Positions 7,478 through 14,275 of a stretch of 18,386 nucleotides of DNA are shown in pieces. Position 1 is the first letter of the stretch. Every line of letters begins with the position of its first letter. The translations under genes and the position numbers were made by a program. Under the pieces are notes generated by a model. It was not told the origin of the DNA and ran no database searches. It saw only the letters and a program-made list of their open reading frames with translations. This DNA is from Rhodosalinus sp041685465 (GTDB lineage: Bacteria > Pseudomonadota > Alphaproteobacteria > Rhodobacterales > Rhodobacteraceae): contig NZ_JAWLFS010000031.1 in the NCBI RefSeq assembly GCF_041685465.1, forward strand, positions 1 to 18,386, written 5' to 3'.

Positions 7478-8551
7478 TCAGTCCCTCAGCACCTGGCCGA
7501 CACCGGCGCCGAAGCGCACGGCGACACGATCGCCCGGCGCGCGCGTCTCGGTGCGCTCGGGCTGGTTCTGGCGACGCACGACGAAGCGTCCGCCCGCGTC
7601 GAGGGCGATGTGGAAATGCGTGTCCGTCCCGAAATAGACGACGTCATCGAGCCGCCCCGGCAGGAGCCCCTCGCCCTCCGGTGCCAGATCGGCATGCTCG
7701 GGGCGCACGGCGACCGTCACGGGCCCCGCCTGCGCGCCGCCCGCGGCCGCGCGCGCGGCCACTTCCGCGCCGGAGGCGAGGCGAATCTCCGCCTCTTCGC
7801 CCGCGACGCGCAGCAGCTCCGCCTCCAGAAAATTGGTGTCCCCGATGAAATCGGCCACGAAGCGCTCGGCGGGATGGTCGTAGATGTCGCGCGGGCTGCC
7901 GATCTGGCGGATCGCGCCTCCGTTCATCACCGCGATCCGGTCCGACATCGTCAGCGCCTCCTCCTGATCGTGGGTGACGAAGACGAAGGTGATCCCCGTC
8001 TCGGACTGCAGCCGCTTGAGCTCGAGCTGCATGTCCTTCCTGAGCTTGAAGTCGAGCGCCGAGAGCGGCTCGTCCAGCAGCAGAACCCGCGGCCGCGGCG
8101 CCAGCGCCCGCGCGAGCGCCACGCGCTGCTGCTGCCCGCCGGAAATCTCGCTCGTGCGCCGGTCGGCGAGCTCGGACATGCGCACGAGCTCCAGCATGTC
8201 GCTTACCGTGCGGCGCACCTCGCTCTTCGGCTTGCCCTGCATCTCGAGGCCGAAGCCGATGTTCTCGGCCACCGTCATGTGCGGAAAGAGCGCGTAGGAC
8301 TGGAACACCGTGTTCACCGGGCGCTCGTACGGCGCGAGCCGCAGCAGATCCTGCCCTTCGAGCGTGACAGCCCCCTCGGTCGGGTCGACGAAGCCCGCCA
8401 TGACCCGCAGGAGCGTGGTCTTGCCGCAGCCCGAGGGGCCGAGCAGGGTGAAGAACTCGTTCTGCCGGATCGTCACGCTGACCGTGTCGAGCGCCCTGAA
8501 AGCAGCGTTCCCCGATCCGAAGACCTTGGTCACGCGGTCGATCTCGATCAT
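7478..8551 (-). CDS. potA: Polyamine ABC transporter ATP-binding protein (PotA/PotG type)
   Basis: This 357-residue cytosolic ATPase powers the importer. It has Walker A GPSGCGKTT at 38-46, Q-loop Q84 (NTVFQSYALFPH), signature SGGQQQR from 137, Walker B VLLLDE at 156-161, D-loop SALD, and switch histidine H194 (VTHDQEEALTMSDR). The C-terminal 115 or so residues form a TOBE/OB domain typical of the PotA/MalK group. I chose the ATG at 8551 because MIEIDRVTKVFG is the family start and a GGGAGG lies nine bases upstream. A longer frame from 8608 would add 19 unconserved residues. It is the first gene of the potABCD-amidohydrolase operon and is preceded by a 346-nt non-coding region where the promoter should lie. 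Confidence 0.93.
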   Translation of the reverse strand: MIEIDRVTKVFGSGNAAFRALDTVSVTIRQNEFFTLLGPSGCGKTTLLRVMAGFVDPTEGAVTLEGQDLLRLAPYERPVNTVFQSYALFPHMTVAENIGFGLEMQGKPKSEVRRTVSDMLELVRMSELADRRTSEISGGQQQRVALARALAPRPRVLLLDEPLSALDFKLRKDMQLELKRLQSETGITFVFVTHDQEEALTMSDRIAVMNGGAIRQIGSPRDIYDHPAERFVADFIGDTNFLEAELLRVAGEEAEIRLASGAEVAARAAAGGAQAGPVTVAVRPEHADLAPEGEGLLPGRLDDVVYFGTDTHFHIALDAGGRFVVRRQNQPERTETRAPGDRVAVRFGAGVGQVLRD

Positions 8552-8897
8552 GCGTTCGGGCCTCCCGGTCCTGCCCCCGGGCCTCTGCGTGCCCTGGCCG
8601 ACACACAAGCACCCCGCGCGCCCCGCTTCAAGCCGCGATCACTCGGCCGGCCCGGGGCACCAGCCCGGATTCCGGCCCGGCGACCCGCCGAACCGCGTCG
8701 CTGCGCGATCGGGAGGCATTTGCGAAAGGCTCCCTCGCGGCGCCCCGGCCGGCGGCCCCGGATCCGCAGACCCACACACCCGGCCCGGCGCGGGTGCACC
8801 CCCTGCGATCGCGTGTGCCGCAGCGCCCGTCATCTTGATCTCGGCCCCACTCCGCAGGGCGGGCAGGGCTCAGGGCGCCCCGCCCCCTCCCGCACCG
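8552..8897. other. 346-nt non-coding region upstream of the pot operon
   Basis: This is the longest gene-free stretch of the window. It lies between the SLC13 transporter stop and the potA-like start, with both genes on the minus strand. It must hold the end of the upstream transcript and the pot promoter and leader. No conserved RNA fold, T-run terminator or clear palindromic operator was found. Minus-strand reading frames here encode low-complexity Arg/Gly/Ala/Pro chains without family resemblance. A weak promoter-like pair is listed separately at 8603-8631. Confidence 0.6.
8603..8631 (-). promoter_or_regulatory. Weak candidate promoter for the pot operon
   Basis: On the minus strand TTGAAG (8631-8626) and TTGTGT (8608-8603) are separated by exactly 17 bases, 52 bases upstream of the potA-like ATG. 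This is among the least GC-rich short segments of the intergenic region. The -35 is fair and the -10 is poor. It is a spacing-based guess only. Confidence 0.22.
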
Positions 8898-10679
8898 TCA
8901 GAGCGGCCAGATCAGCGGGATCATGAACGCCGAGATCGCCCCGATGCTCAGGTTGAGGGGGATGCCGACCTTCATGAAATCCGTGAAGCGGTAGCCGCCC
9001 GGTCCGTAGACGAGCGTGTTCGTCTGATAGCCGATCGGCGTCGCGAAGGCCGCCGAGGCGGCGATCATCACCGCCACGACGAGCGGGCGCGGATCGATGC
9101 CCATCGCCTGCGCGAGACCGATGGCGATCGGCGTGACCACGACCGCCACGGCGTTGTTCGAGATGAGCTCGGTCAGCACCGAGGTCAGCAGGTAGACCGC
9201 CCAGACGACGACCGGCGCGGGAAGCCCCGAAAGGAACGGCGCAGCGCCCCCCACGATCAGGTCCACCGCACCCGAGCTTTCAAGCGCAGCGCCGACCGCG
9301 AGCATCGAGAAGATCAGCGCGAGCAACCGCCCCTCGATGAAGGAAAAGGCCTCTTCCGCGTCGATGCAGCGCCCGAGCAGCACCACCGCCACCGCCACGA
9401 CGGCAAGAAGCAGGATCGGCGCGACGCCCAGCGCCGCCAGCCCGACGACGCCCAGCAGGGCGCCGAGCGCGACGGGCGCGTGGCCGCGCCGGAAGGCGCG
9501 CGCAGAGGGCTGCGAGACGTCCACCAGCCCCATCTCCTGCGCGAGGCGCTTGATGTCCTCCGGCGCCCCCTCGAGGAGCAGCGTGTCGCCCACGCGCACC
9601 ACGAGATCGTCGATCTTGCGCCCGATGTTCTGGTTCCGCCGGTGCACGGCGAGGGGATAGACCCCGTAACGCCGCCGCAGGCGCAGATCGCCGAGGCGCC
9701 GGCCCACCATGCGCGCGCCCGGCGTGATCAGCACCTCGACGGTCGTCGTCTCCTTGGCCGAGATCTGATCGACGCGCTTGAGCGACTTGTTGCGCTGCAG
9801 GCTCAGGAGTTCGGTCATCTGCGTGCGCAGAACCACGCGGTCGCCCACCTGCAGCGTCACCCCCTCAAGGTCGCGCCGCAGCGATTCGTCGTTGCGGACC
9901 ACGTCGACGAGCCGCACGCCCTCGCGCTTGAAGAGCTGCACGTCGAGCACCTCGCGCCCGATCAGGTTCGACTCGGGCGGGATCACCGCCTCGGTGAAGA
10001 ACTTCATGCGCGACCGGTCCGAGAGCAGGCCCGCCATGCTGTCGCGGTCGGGCAGCAGCCGGACCGCCACGACCCGCAGATAGAGGATGCCCCAGGCCAC
10101 GAGCACGAGGGCGAGCGGCGTGACCTCGAAGATGGTAAAGGGCGCGAGGCCGTGCGTGCGCGCCACCCCGTCCACGAGCAGGTTCGTAGAGGTCCCGATC
10201 AGGGTCAGCGTGCCCCCCATGATCGCCGCGTAGGACAACGGAATCAGCACCTTGGAGGCCGACACGCCGAGGCTGCGGGCGAGCTGCACGAAGACGGGGA
10301 TCATCACCACCACGACCGGCGTGTTGTTCATCACCGCCGAGCCGAGCACCACGAAACTCATCAGCAGCACGATGGCGAGCCGCGGGCTGGTCCGTGCCTT
10401 GCGGTCGGCGAGCGTTGTGAAGGCGTCGAGCGCACCGGTGCGCACCAGGGCGCCCACGATCAGGAACATCGCCGCGATGGTCCAGGGCGCCGGGTTCGAT
10501 AGCACCTCGAGCGCCACGTCGTAGGGCAAAACGCCGGTGACGAGCAGCACCGCGACGCCACCGATGGCGACGACCTCGGTCGGGTAGACCTCGCGCACGA
10601 AGAGCGCGAACATGGCCACCAGCACGGCGAGCGCCACGACCGCCTCGCCCGTCTGGCCGAGTTCGATGAATTCCGCCAA
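8898..10679 (-). CDS. SLC13/DASS-family anion transporter with two central RCK_C (TrkA_C) domains
   Basis: This 593-residue inner-membrane carrier has hydrophobic helices in two blocks, residues 12-210 and 400-593. They carry the repeated DASS signatures NNTP (118-121) with GTSTN (162-166), and SNN (507-509) with ATPIGYQTN (546-554). Between the blocks lie two cytoplasmic RCK_C/TrkA_C modules, roughly 220-300 and 305-390, each ending in a VGD motif. This layout matches Escherichia coli YfbS-type proteins and the algal SLT sulfate transporters. It probably moves an inorganic or organic anion with Na+, but the substrate is unknown. The start codon is TTG at 10679, supported by GGGAG five bases upstream; the next in-frame ATG would cut the first helix. 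It follows the EamA gene after only 15 bases, so it is the last gene of the ymdB-eamA unit. Confidence 0.88.
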   Translation of the reverse strand: MAEFIELGQTGEAVVALAVLVAMFALFVREVYPTEVVAIGGVAVLLVTGVLPYDVALEVLSNPAPWTIAAMFLIVGALVRTGALDAFTTLADRKARTSPRLAIVLLMSFVVLGSAVMNNTPVVVVMIPVFVQLARSLGVSASKVLIPLSYAAIMGGTLTLIGTSTNLLVDGVARTHGLAPFTIFEVTPLALVLVAWGILYLRVVAVRLLPDRDSMAGLLSDRSRMKFFTEAVIPPESNLIGREVLDVQLFKREGVRLVDVVRNDESLRRDLEGVTLQVGDRVVLRTQMTELLSLQRNKSLKRVDQISAKETTTVEVLITPGARMVGRRLGDLRLRRRYGVYPLAVHRRNQNIGRKIDDLVVRVGDTLLLEGAPEDIKRLAQEMGLVDVSQPSARAFRRGHAPVALGALLGVVGLAALGVAPILLLAVVAVAVVLLGRCIDAEEAFSFIEGRLLALIFSMLAVGAALESSGAVDLIVGGAAPFLSGLPAPVVVWAVYLLTSVLTELISNNAVAVVVTPIAIGLAQAMGIDPRPLVVAVMIAASAAFATPIGYQTNTLVYGPGGYRFTDFMKVGIPLNLSIGAISAFMIPLIWPL

Positions 10680-10694
10680 GCTCGCTCCCGCCGA

Positions 10695-11630
10695 TCAGCG
10701 CCGCGGGGCAGTATCCGGCACTGGCGCGATGCGCGCAAGCATCGCCCGCGGCCGGGGCTGCACCAGGAAGAGCCCGGCGAGCATCAGCGCGAGCGCCGCC
10801 CAGATCCAGCCGGAATAGACCTCGCCCAGCAGGAGCTTCGCCCAGAGCACGCCCCAGAGCGTCACCAGATAGGCGACCTGCGCCGCGAAGACCGACCCCG
10901 CGCGCCCGACGAGCCAGACATAGCTCACGTAGACGACCGCATGGACCAGCGCGATCCCCACCACAGCCAGGTCGCGCAGCGCCCAGGGCGGACGCGGGTC
11001 GATCCACTGCCCGCTGCCCAGCGCGAGCGGCAGCGCGAGGACCGCGCCCACCACGCAGGCGCCGAGCAGCGTCTGGATCGCGTCCAGACCCTCGGTGCCG
11101 TTCCTCGCGACGAAGTTGCCCTCGACCGCGTAGAAGAAGGGCGCGACGAGGGCCAGCGGCACCCAGAGGATCATCGCCGGGTCCGGCAGGCTCGCGCGGG
11201 GCGCGACGATCAGAACGACGCCCGCGAGCCCGGCGAGCAGCCCCGCGAAGCGCAGCCCCGAGAACCGGTCGATCCCGAGGGCGAGCGCGATCGGGAAGGC
11301 GAACATCGGCACGAGCGAGATCAGGATCGAGATCACGCCCGAGGGCAGATGCCCCGCCGCCTGATAGCTTGCCGAGTTGGGCAGGACGGTGCCGATCACC
11401 GCGATGATCGCGTAGAGTCGCAGGTGGCGCGGCCCGCGCGGCAGCCCCTTGCCGCGTGCCGCGTTGACCGCGCCGAGCGCGATGGCGCCCAGCAGGAGCT
11501 GCCAGAAGACGATGCCGAAGTGTCCGTGCCCGCCGGTCACGGCGATCTTCGCCATCGGTTGCGTCAGACCCCAGCCCGCACCGAGCGCCACGAGGACGAG
11601 GACCAGCCCCCAGCGCTCGGACTGGCTCAC
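10695..11630 (-). CDS. EamA/DMT-family transporter
   Basis: This 311-residue inner-membrane protein of the drug/metabolite transporter superfamily has ten predicted helices arranged as two five-helix EamA repeats. The first starts at LVLVLVALGAGWGLTQPMAK and the second near the PFFYAVEGNFV segment. Members export amino acids, metabolites or drugs; Escherichia coli EamA itself exports O-acetylserine and cysteine, but substrate cannot be assigned from family alone. I chose the GTG at 11630. It overlaps the ymdB stop as GTGA, and translation from it begins directly at the first helix (SQSERWGLVLV). The open frame continues upstream antisense-like through ymdB in another frame, but that extension is not protein-like. 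The gap to the SLC13 gene is 15 bases, so the two transporters are probably co-expressed. Confidence 0.87.
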   Translation of the reverse strand: MSQSERWGLVLVLVALGAGWGLTQPMAKIAVTGGHGHFGIVFWQLLLGAIALGAVNAARGKGLPRGPRHLRLYAIIAVIGTVLPNSASYQAAGHLPSGVISILISLVPMFAFPIALALGIDRFSGLRFAGLLAGLAGVVLIVAPRASLPDPAMILWVPLALVAPFFYAVEGNFVARNGTEGLDAIQTLLGACVVGAVLALPLALGSGQWIDPRPPWALRDLAVVGIALVHAVVYVSYVWLVGRAGSVFAAQVAYLVTLWGVLWAKLLLGEVYSGWIWAALALMLAGLFLVQPRPRAMLARIAPVPDTAPRR

Positions 11631-12439
11631 GGCGCGGTCTCTTCCAGCCGTCCACCGAGGCGGACGGGCGCGATCCGCGTCGCGGCGCCCGAGCGGTCGT
11701 CGGTCTCGACGTAGACGCCCGAGAGCGTCGCTTCCCCGCCGGCGGGCGTGAAGCGCCCCTTGGGCATGCCGGTGACGAAGCGGCGCATCGGCTCGTCCTT
11801 CTCCATCCCGATGACGGAGTTGTAATCCCCGCACATGCCGGCGTCGGACTGCATCGCGGTGCCGCCGGGCAGGATCTGCGCGTCGGCCGTGGGCACATGC
11901 GTGTGCGTGCCGACGACGAGGCTCGCCCGGCCGTCGCAGAAATGGCCCATGCCCATCTTCTCGGAGGTGGCCTCGCAGTGCATGTCGACGAGGCTCGCCT
12001 GCACCATGCCGCCGCGGGGATGGGCGCGCAGCACGCGGTCGATCTCGGAGAAGGGATCGTCGTAGGGGCGGTTCATGAAGACGCGGCCGAGCGCCTGTGC
12101 GACGAGCACCTTGCGCCCCTGCGTCGCCTCGAAGACGCCATGCCCGCGGCCCGGCGCGCCGCGGGCGTAGTTGAGCGGGCGCAGGATGCGCGGCTCGTTC
12201 TCGATGAAGCTCAGCATGTCCTTCTGATCGAAGGCATGATCGCCGAGCGTCAGCACGTCCGCCCCCGCCTCCAGCAGGAGCCTGGCGTGATCGCCGGTGA
12301 GCCCCATGCCGTGGCTCGCGTTCTCGCCATTGACCACCACGAAGTCGAGCCGCCACTCCGCCCGGAGTTTCGGCAGACGCTCAACCACTGCCGCCCGGCC
12401 GGAGCGGCCGACGACATCGCCCAGAAACAGCATTTTCAT
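11627..12439 (-). CDS. ymdB: TIGR00282/YmdB-family metallophosphoesterase
   Basis: This 270-residue cytosolic phosphodiesterase belongs to the YmdB family, whose Bacillus subtilis member hydrolyses 2',3'-cyclic nucleotides at a dimetal centre. Visible ligands are D8 (FLGDVVGRSGR), E39 and N40 (VVNGENA), H68, H154 (VDMHCEATSEK), and H179 and H181 (GTHTHVPTAD). The usual asparagine of the GNH motif is aspartate here (D67, TLGDHAFDQKD). The motif DAGMCGDYNSVIGM is intact and length is normal. The ATG at 12439 matches the conserved family start MKMLFLGD, although no Shine-Dalgarno sequence precedes it. A TTG 36 bases upstream would add an unconserved tail. The stop overlaps the GTG of the EamA gene, indicating coupling. 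Confidence 0.87.
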   Translation of the reverse strand: MKMLFLGDVVGRSGRAAVVERLPKLRAEWRLDFVVVNGENASHGMGLTGDHARLLLEAGADVLTLGDHAFDQKDMLSFIENEPRILRPLNYARGAPGRGHGVFEATQGRKVLVAQALGRVFMNRPYDDPFSEIDRVLRAHPRGGMVQASLVDMHCEATSEKMGMGHFCDGRASLVVGTHTHVPTADAQILPGGTAMQSDAGMCGDYNSVIGMEKDEPMRRFVTGMPKGRFTPAGGEATLSGVYVETDDRSGAATRIAPVRLGGRLEETAP

Positions 12440-12728
12440 GGGAGTGGGCGTAGGGCGCTGCCCCAGCGTCGGCAAGGGAAAAGCGGCGCCCGGGGCGTTC
12501 GACGCCCCGCCGGCCGCCGCGCGGGGCCGGCCCCGGGCGTGCGGCCCTCGCGTGCCGAGCGGATGGCTGCGGCGGCGCGGTCAGCGGTGCGGGCGGCGCC
12601 CCGCGCCCCGTGTGGCGCGCCTGCATCGGGTGCACCTGCGAGGCGGTGACCGCCGGCCATGCGCTCCTTCGGCGGTGGTGACCGGCCATGCGCCCGATCG
12701 GTGGACGCATCGTCACACCGGCCTTGCC
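12440..12728. other. 289-nt spacer between cysE and ymdB
   Basis: This GC-rich spacer lies between two minus-strand genes. It holds an imperfect direct repeat (12645-12664 and 12677-12693, sharing GGTGACC and GGCCATGCGC), and a 7-bp hairpin CGGGGCG/CGCCCCG at 12491-12509. On the minus strand that hairpin is followed eight bases later by TTTTCCC; it is too loosely spaced for a confident terminator. A 74-codon minus-strand frame (12660-12436) has AAGGAG just before its ATG and ends in an ATGA overlap with ymdB, but its Arg/Ala/Gly/Pro composition and weaker third-position GC argue against a real protein. Confidence 0.5.
12447..12475 (-). promoter_or_regulatory. Weak candidate promoter for a leaderless ymdB message
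   Basis: On the minus strand TTGCCG (12475-12470) and TACGCC (12452-12447) are 17 bases apart. The second hexamer ends seven bases before the ymdB ATG, which would put the transcription start at the ATG itself. This fits the lack of a Shine-Dalgarno sequence. The -10 match is poor, though many promoters in Rhodobacter relatives lack the last conserved T. Confidence 0.22.
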
Positions 12729-13535
12729 TCAGCCCTGGGCGAGCAGGTGATCCATCGTCACCGAGGGTTGCGCGCAGCCCGCTTCGCCCACGATTCGGGC
12801 GGGCACGCCGGCCACCGTCTTCTTCGGCGGGATGTCCTCCAGCACGACGGAGCCCGCGGCGATCCGGCAGCAGTCGCCCACCGAGATGTTGCCGAGCACC
12901 TTCGCCCCCGCGCCGATCAGCACGCCTGAGCCGATCTTGGGGTGGCGGTCGCTCTCCTCCTTGCCGGTGCCGCCGAGCGTGACCGAATGCAGCATCGAGA
13001 CGTTGTCGCCCACCACCGCCGTCTCGCCGATGACGATGGAATGCGCGTGGTCGATCATGATCCCCTGCCCGACGCGCGCGGCCGGGTGGATGTCCACGCC
13101 GAACGACTCCGAGACCCGGGTCTGCACGAAATAGGCGAGGTCGTGACGCCCCTCCCGCCAGAGCCAGTGCCCGAGCCGGTAGGACTGCAGCGCCTGGAAG
13201 CCCTTGAAGAAGAGAAGCGGCTGCAGGAAGCGGTGGCAGGCCGGGTCGCGGTCGTAGACCGCGGCGATGTCGGCGCGCGCGGCCTGCACGAGGTCCGGAT
13301 CGGCGGCGTAGGCCTCGTCCGCGATCTCGCGCAGGATCTGCTCGGACATCTCGCCGGAGGCGAGCTTCATCGAGATGCGGAAGGCGAGCGCCCGCGCCAG
13401 CGTGGCATGGTGCAGCACGCTGGAATGGATGAGCCCGCCGAGCAGAGGCTCGTCGAGGATCGCCTGTTCGGCCTCGGCCCGGATGCGGTTCCAGACGGGA
13501 TCGACTTGGGCCAGTCTCGCGCGGCTCTCGGGCAT
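12729..13535 (-). CDS. cysE: Serine O-acetyltransferase
   Basis: This 268-residue cytosolic enzyme transfers acetyl from acetyl-CoA to L-serine to give O-acetylserine, the first committed step of cysteine synthesis. The alpha-helical SATase N-terminal domain covers about residues 10-115. The left-handed parallel beta-helix of hexapeptide repeats runs from about 145 to 245. Catalytic D148 (GVDIHPAARVG) and H163 (GIMIDHAHSI) are intact, as is the VTLGGTGKEESDRHPKIG loop that shapes the CoA and serine site. I chose the ATG at 13535: GGGAGG sits five bases upstream, and an upstream in-frame start at 13580 would add 15 unconserved residues. The C-terminus is LLAQG and lacks the terminal isoleucine that inserts into cysteine synthase in Escherichia coli. 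The gene is divergent from the DksA-like gene across an 80-nt gap. Confidence 0.93.
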   Translation of the reverse strand: MPESRARLAQVDPVWNRIRAEAEQAILDEPLLGGLIHSSVLHHATLARALAFRISMKLASGEMSEQILREIADEAYAADPDLVQAARADIAAVYDRDPACHRFLQPLLFFKGFQALQSYRLGHWLWREGRHDLAYFVQTRVSESFGVDIHPAARVGQGIMIDHAHSIVIGETAVVGDNVSMLHSVTLGGTGKEESDRHPKIGSGVLIGAGAKVLGNISVGDCCRIAAGSVVLEDIPPKKTVAGVPARIVGEAGCAQPSVTMDHLLAQG

Positions 13536-13615
13536 GGCGTCCTCCCGCCGGGTGGTGTTTGTGCTGTCAGTATGCGGCATCTAGTCTCCGAGCGGAACGA
13601 CGGAAAGAGGGCACG
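13536..13615. promoter_or_regulatory. Divergent promoter region between cysE and the DksA-like gene
   Basis: Both genes must start transcription from this 80-nt gap. It is visibly less GC-rich than its surroundings at 13557-13590. For cysE, a minus-strand CATACT preceded by TTCCGC at 17-bp spacing is a weak candidate. For the zinc-finger gene, TCTAGT is a possible -10 without a convincing -35 partner. The two candidates overlap, so expression could be mutually affected. Ribosome sites are GGGAGG for cysE and AGAGG for the other gene. Confidence 0.4.
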
Positions 13616-13954
13616 ATGGACGTGACCGACACGGCGGCCGTGCGCGCCCGGCTCGAAGCCGCGCTCGCCGAGCTCGACGCGGGCGATGCGCGCGGCCAGA
13701 GCGGACAGGAGACAGTGGCGCTCGACCAGCAGGCGATGGGCCGGCTCTCGCGGCAGGACGCGCTCCTGTCGCAGTCCATGGCGCGCGCGACGCAGGCGCG
13801 CCGCGATGCCGAACGCCGCCGCCTGACCGCTGCGCTCGCCCGGCTGGAGGAAGGCGACTACGGCTATTGCGAGGACTGCGGCGAACCCATCGCACCCAGA
13901 CGGCTCGACCTCGACCCGGCGGCGACGCGCTGCGTCAGCTGCGCGGCGGGGTAA
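13616..13954 (+). CDS. Small DksA/TraR-family C4 zinc-finger protein
   Basis: This 112-residue protein belongs to the DksA/TraR family, members of which bind in the RNA polymerase secondary channel and modulate initiation, often with ppGpp. It has an N-terminal helix (6-25), a conserved segment LDQQAMGRLSRQDALLSQSMA (about 36-56), a second charged helix to about 80, and a C-terminal zinc finger with C85, C88, C106 and C109 (YCEDCGEPI, RCVSC). It is shorter than full DksA (about 150 residues), and the coiled-coil tip is reduced to one clear aspartate (D37), so a canonical DksA role is uncertain. The start at 13616 has AGAGG upstream. The frame is open further upstream into the divergent promoter but without conservation. 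It converges on the GTA-end gene with only nine bases between the stops. Confidence 0.87.
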   Translation: MDVTDTAAVRARLEAALAELDAGDARGQSGQETVALDQQAMGRLSRQDALLSQSMARATQARRDAERRRLTAALARLEEGDYGYCEDCGEPIAPRRLDLDPAATRCVSCAAG

Positions 13955-13963
13955 AGGGCGGGC

Positions 13964-14275
13964 TCAGCGCCGCCGTCGCGCATGCCGCGCCGGATCGCGC
14001 CGCCACGCGGCAAGCGCGGTCAGCACGGCGATGATCCCTTCGGCGAACTCCGGGTCCGACGGCGGCGGCTCGGGCGGCAGGCGCCTGCGCCGCGCCAGCG
14101 CCATGAGCCCGCCGTTGCCCAGGCGCGGGTGCGCGCGGCCCGTGCGCTTCATGTAGCGGTGCGCGGCATGGGCCGCCTCGATCATCGCGCGCGCCCGGCG
14201 CGCGCGGTCCCCCGGCGGCGCGGCGAGCAGCGCCCGCGCGGCCGCCGTCACGTCGCCCCAGTGCACCGGCCGCAT
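13964..14275 (-). CDS. Small conserved protein at the 3' end of the GTA operon (DUF7742-like)
   Basis: This 103-residue protein is rich in arginine and alanine, with a strongly basic tail (RRDPARHARRRR). Its start MRPVHWGDVTAAARALL and the stretch AHRYMKRTGRAHPRLGNGGLMA resemble a small family (DUF7742, from memory) that I associate with the position directly after the GTA host-specificity gene in Rhodobacterales. Its function is unknown to me. The ATG overlaps the preceding stop as TGATG, so it is translationally coupled to the gp15-like gene and is probably made under the same conditions. No signal peptide, membrane helix or catalytic motif is visible. A segment near residues 77-92 (EFAEGIIAVLTALAAW) looks like an amphipathic helix. 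The longer open frame upstream (to 14824) runs inside gp15 in another frame and is rejected. Confidence 0.72.
   Translation of the reverse strand: MRPVHWGDVTAAARALLAAPPGDRARRARAMIEAAHAAHRYMKRTGRAHPRLGNGGLMALARRRRLPPEPPPSDPEFAEGIIAVLTALAAWRRDPARHARRRR

Noticed and set aside
8548..8833. Short minus-strand frames upstream of potA
   Set aside because: Their composition is Arg/Gly/Pro-rich without a ribosome site or resemblance to known proteins.
4432..8926. Two long plus-strand frames (4432-6579 and 6485-8926) opposite the pot operon
   Set aside because: They show antisense composition only, while the minus strand carries intact ABC transporter motifs throughout.
8310..10502. 730-residue plus-strand frame opposite the SLC13 gene
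   Set aside because: It is hydrophilic low-complexity antisense sequence; the SLC13 and RCK_C motifs are unmistakable on the other strand.
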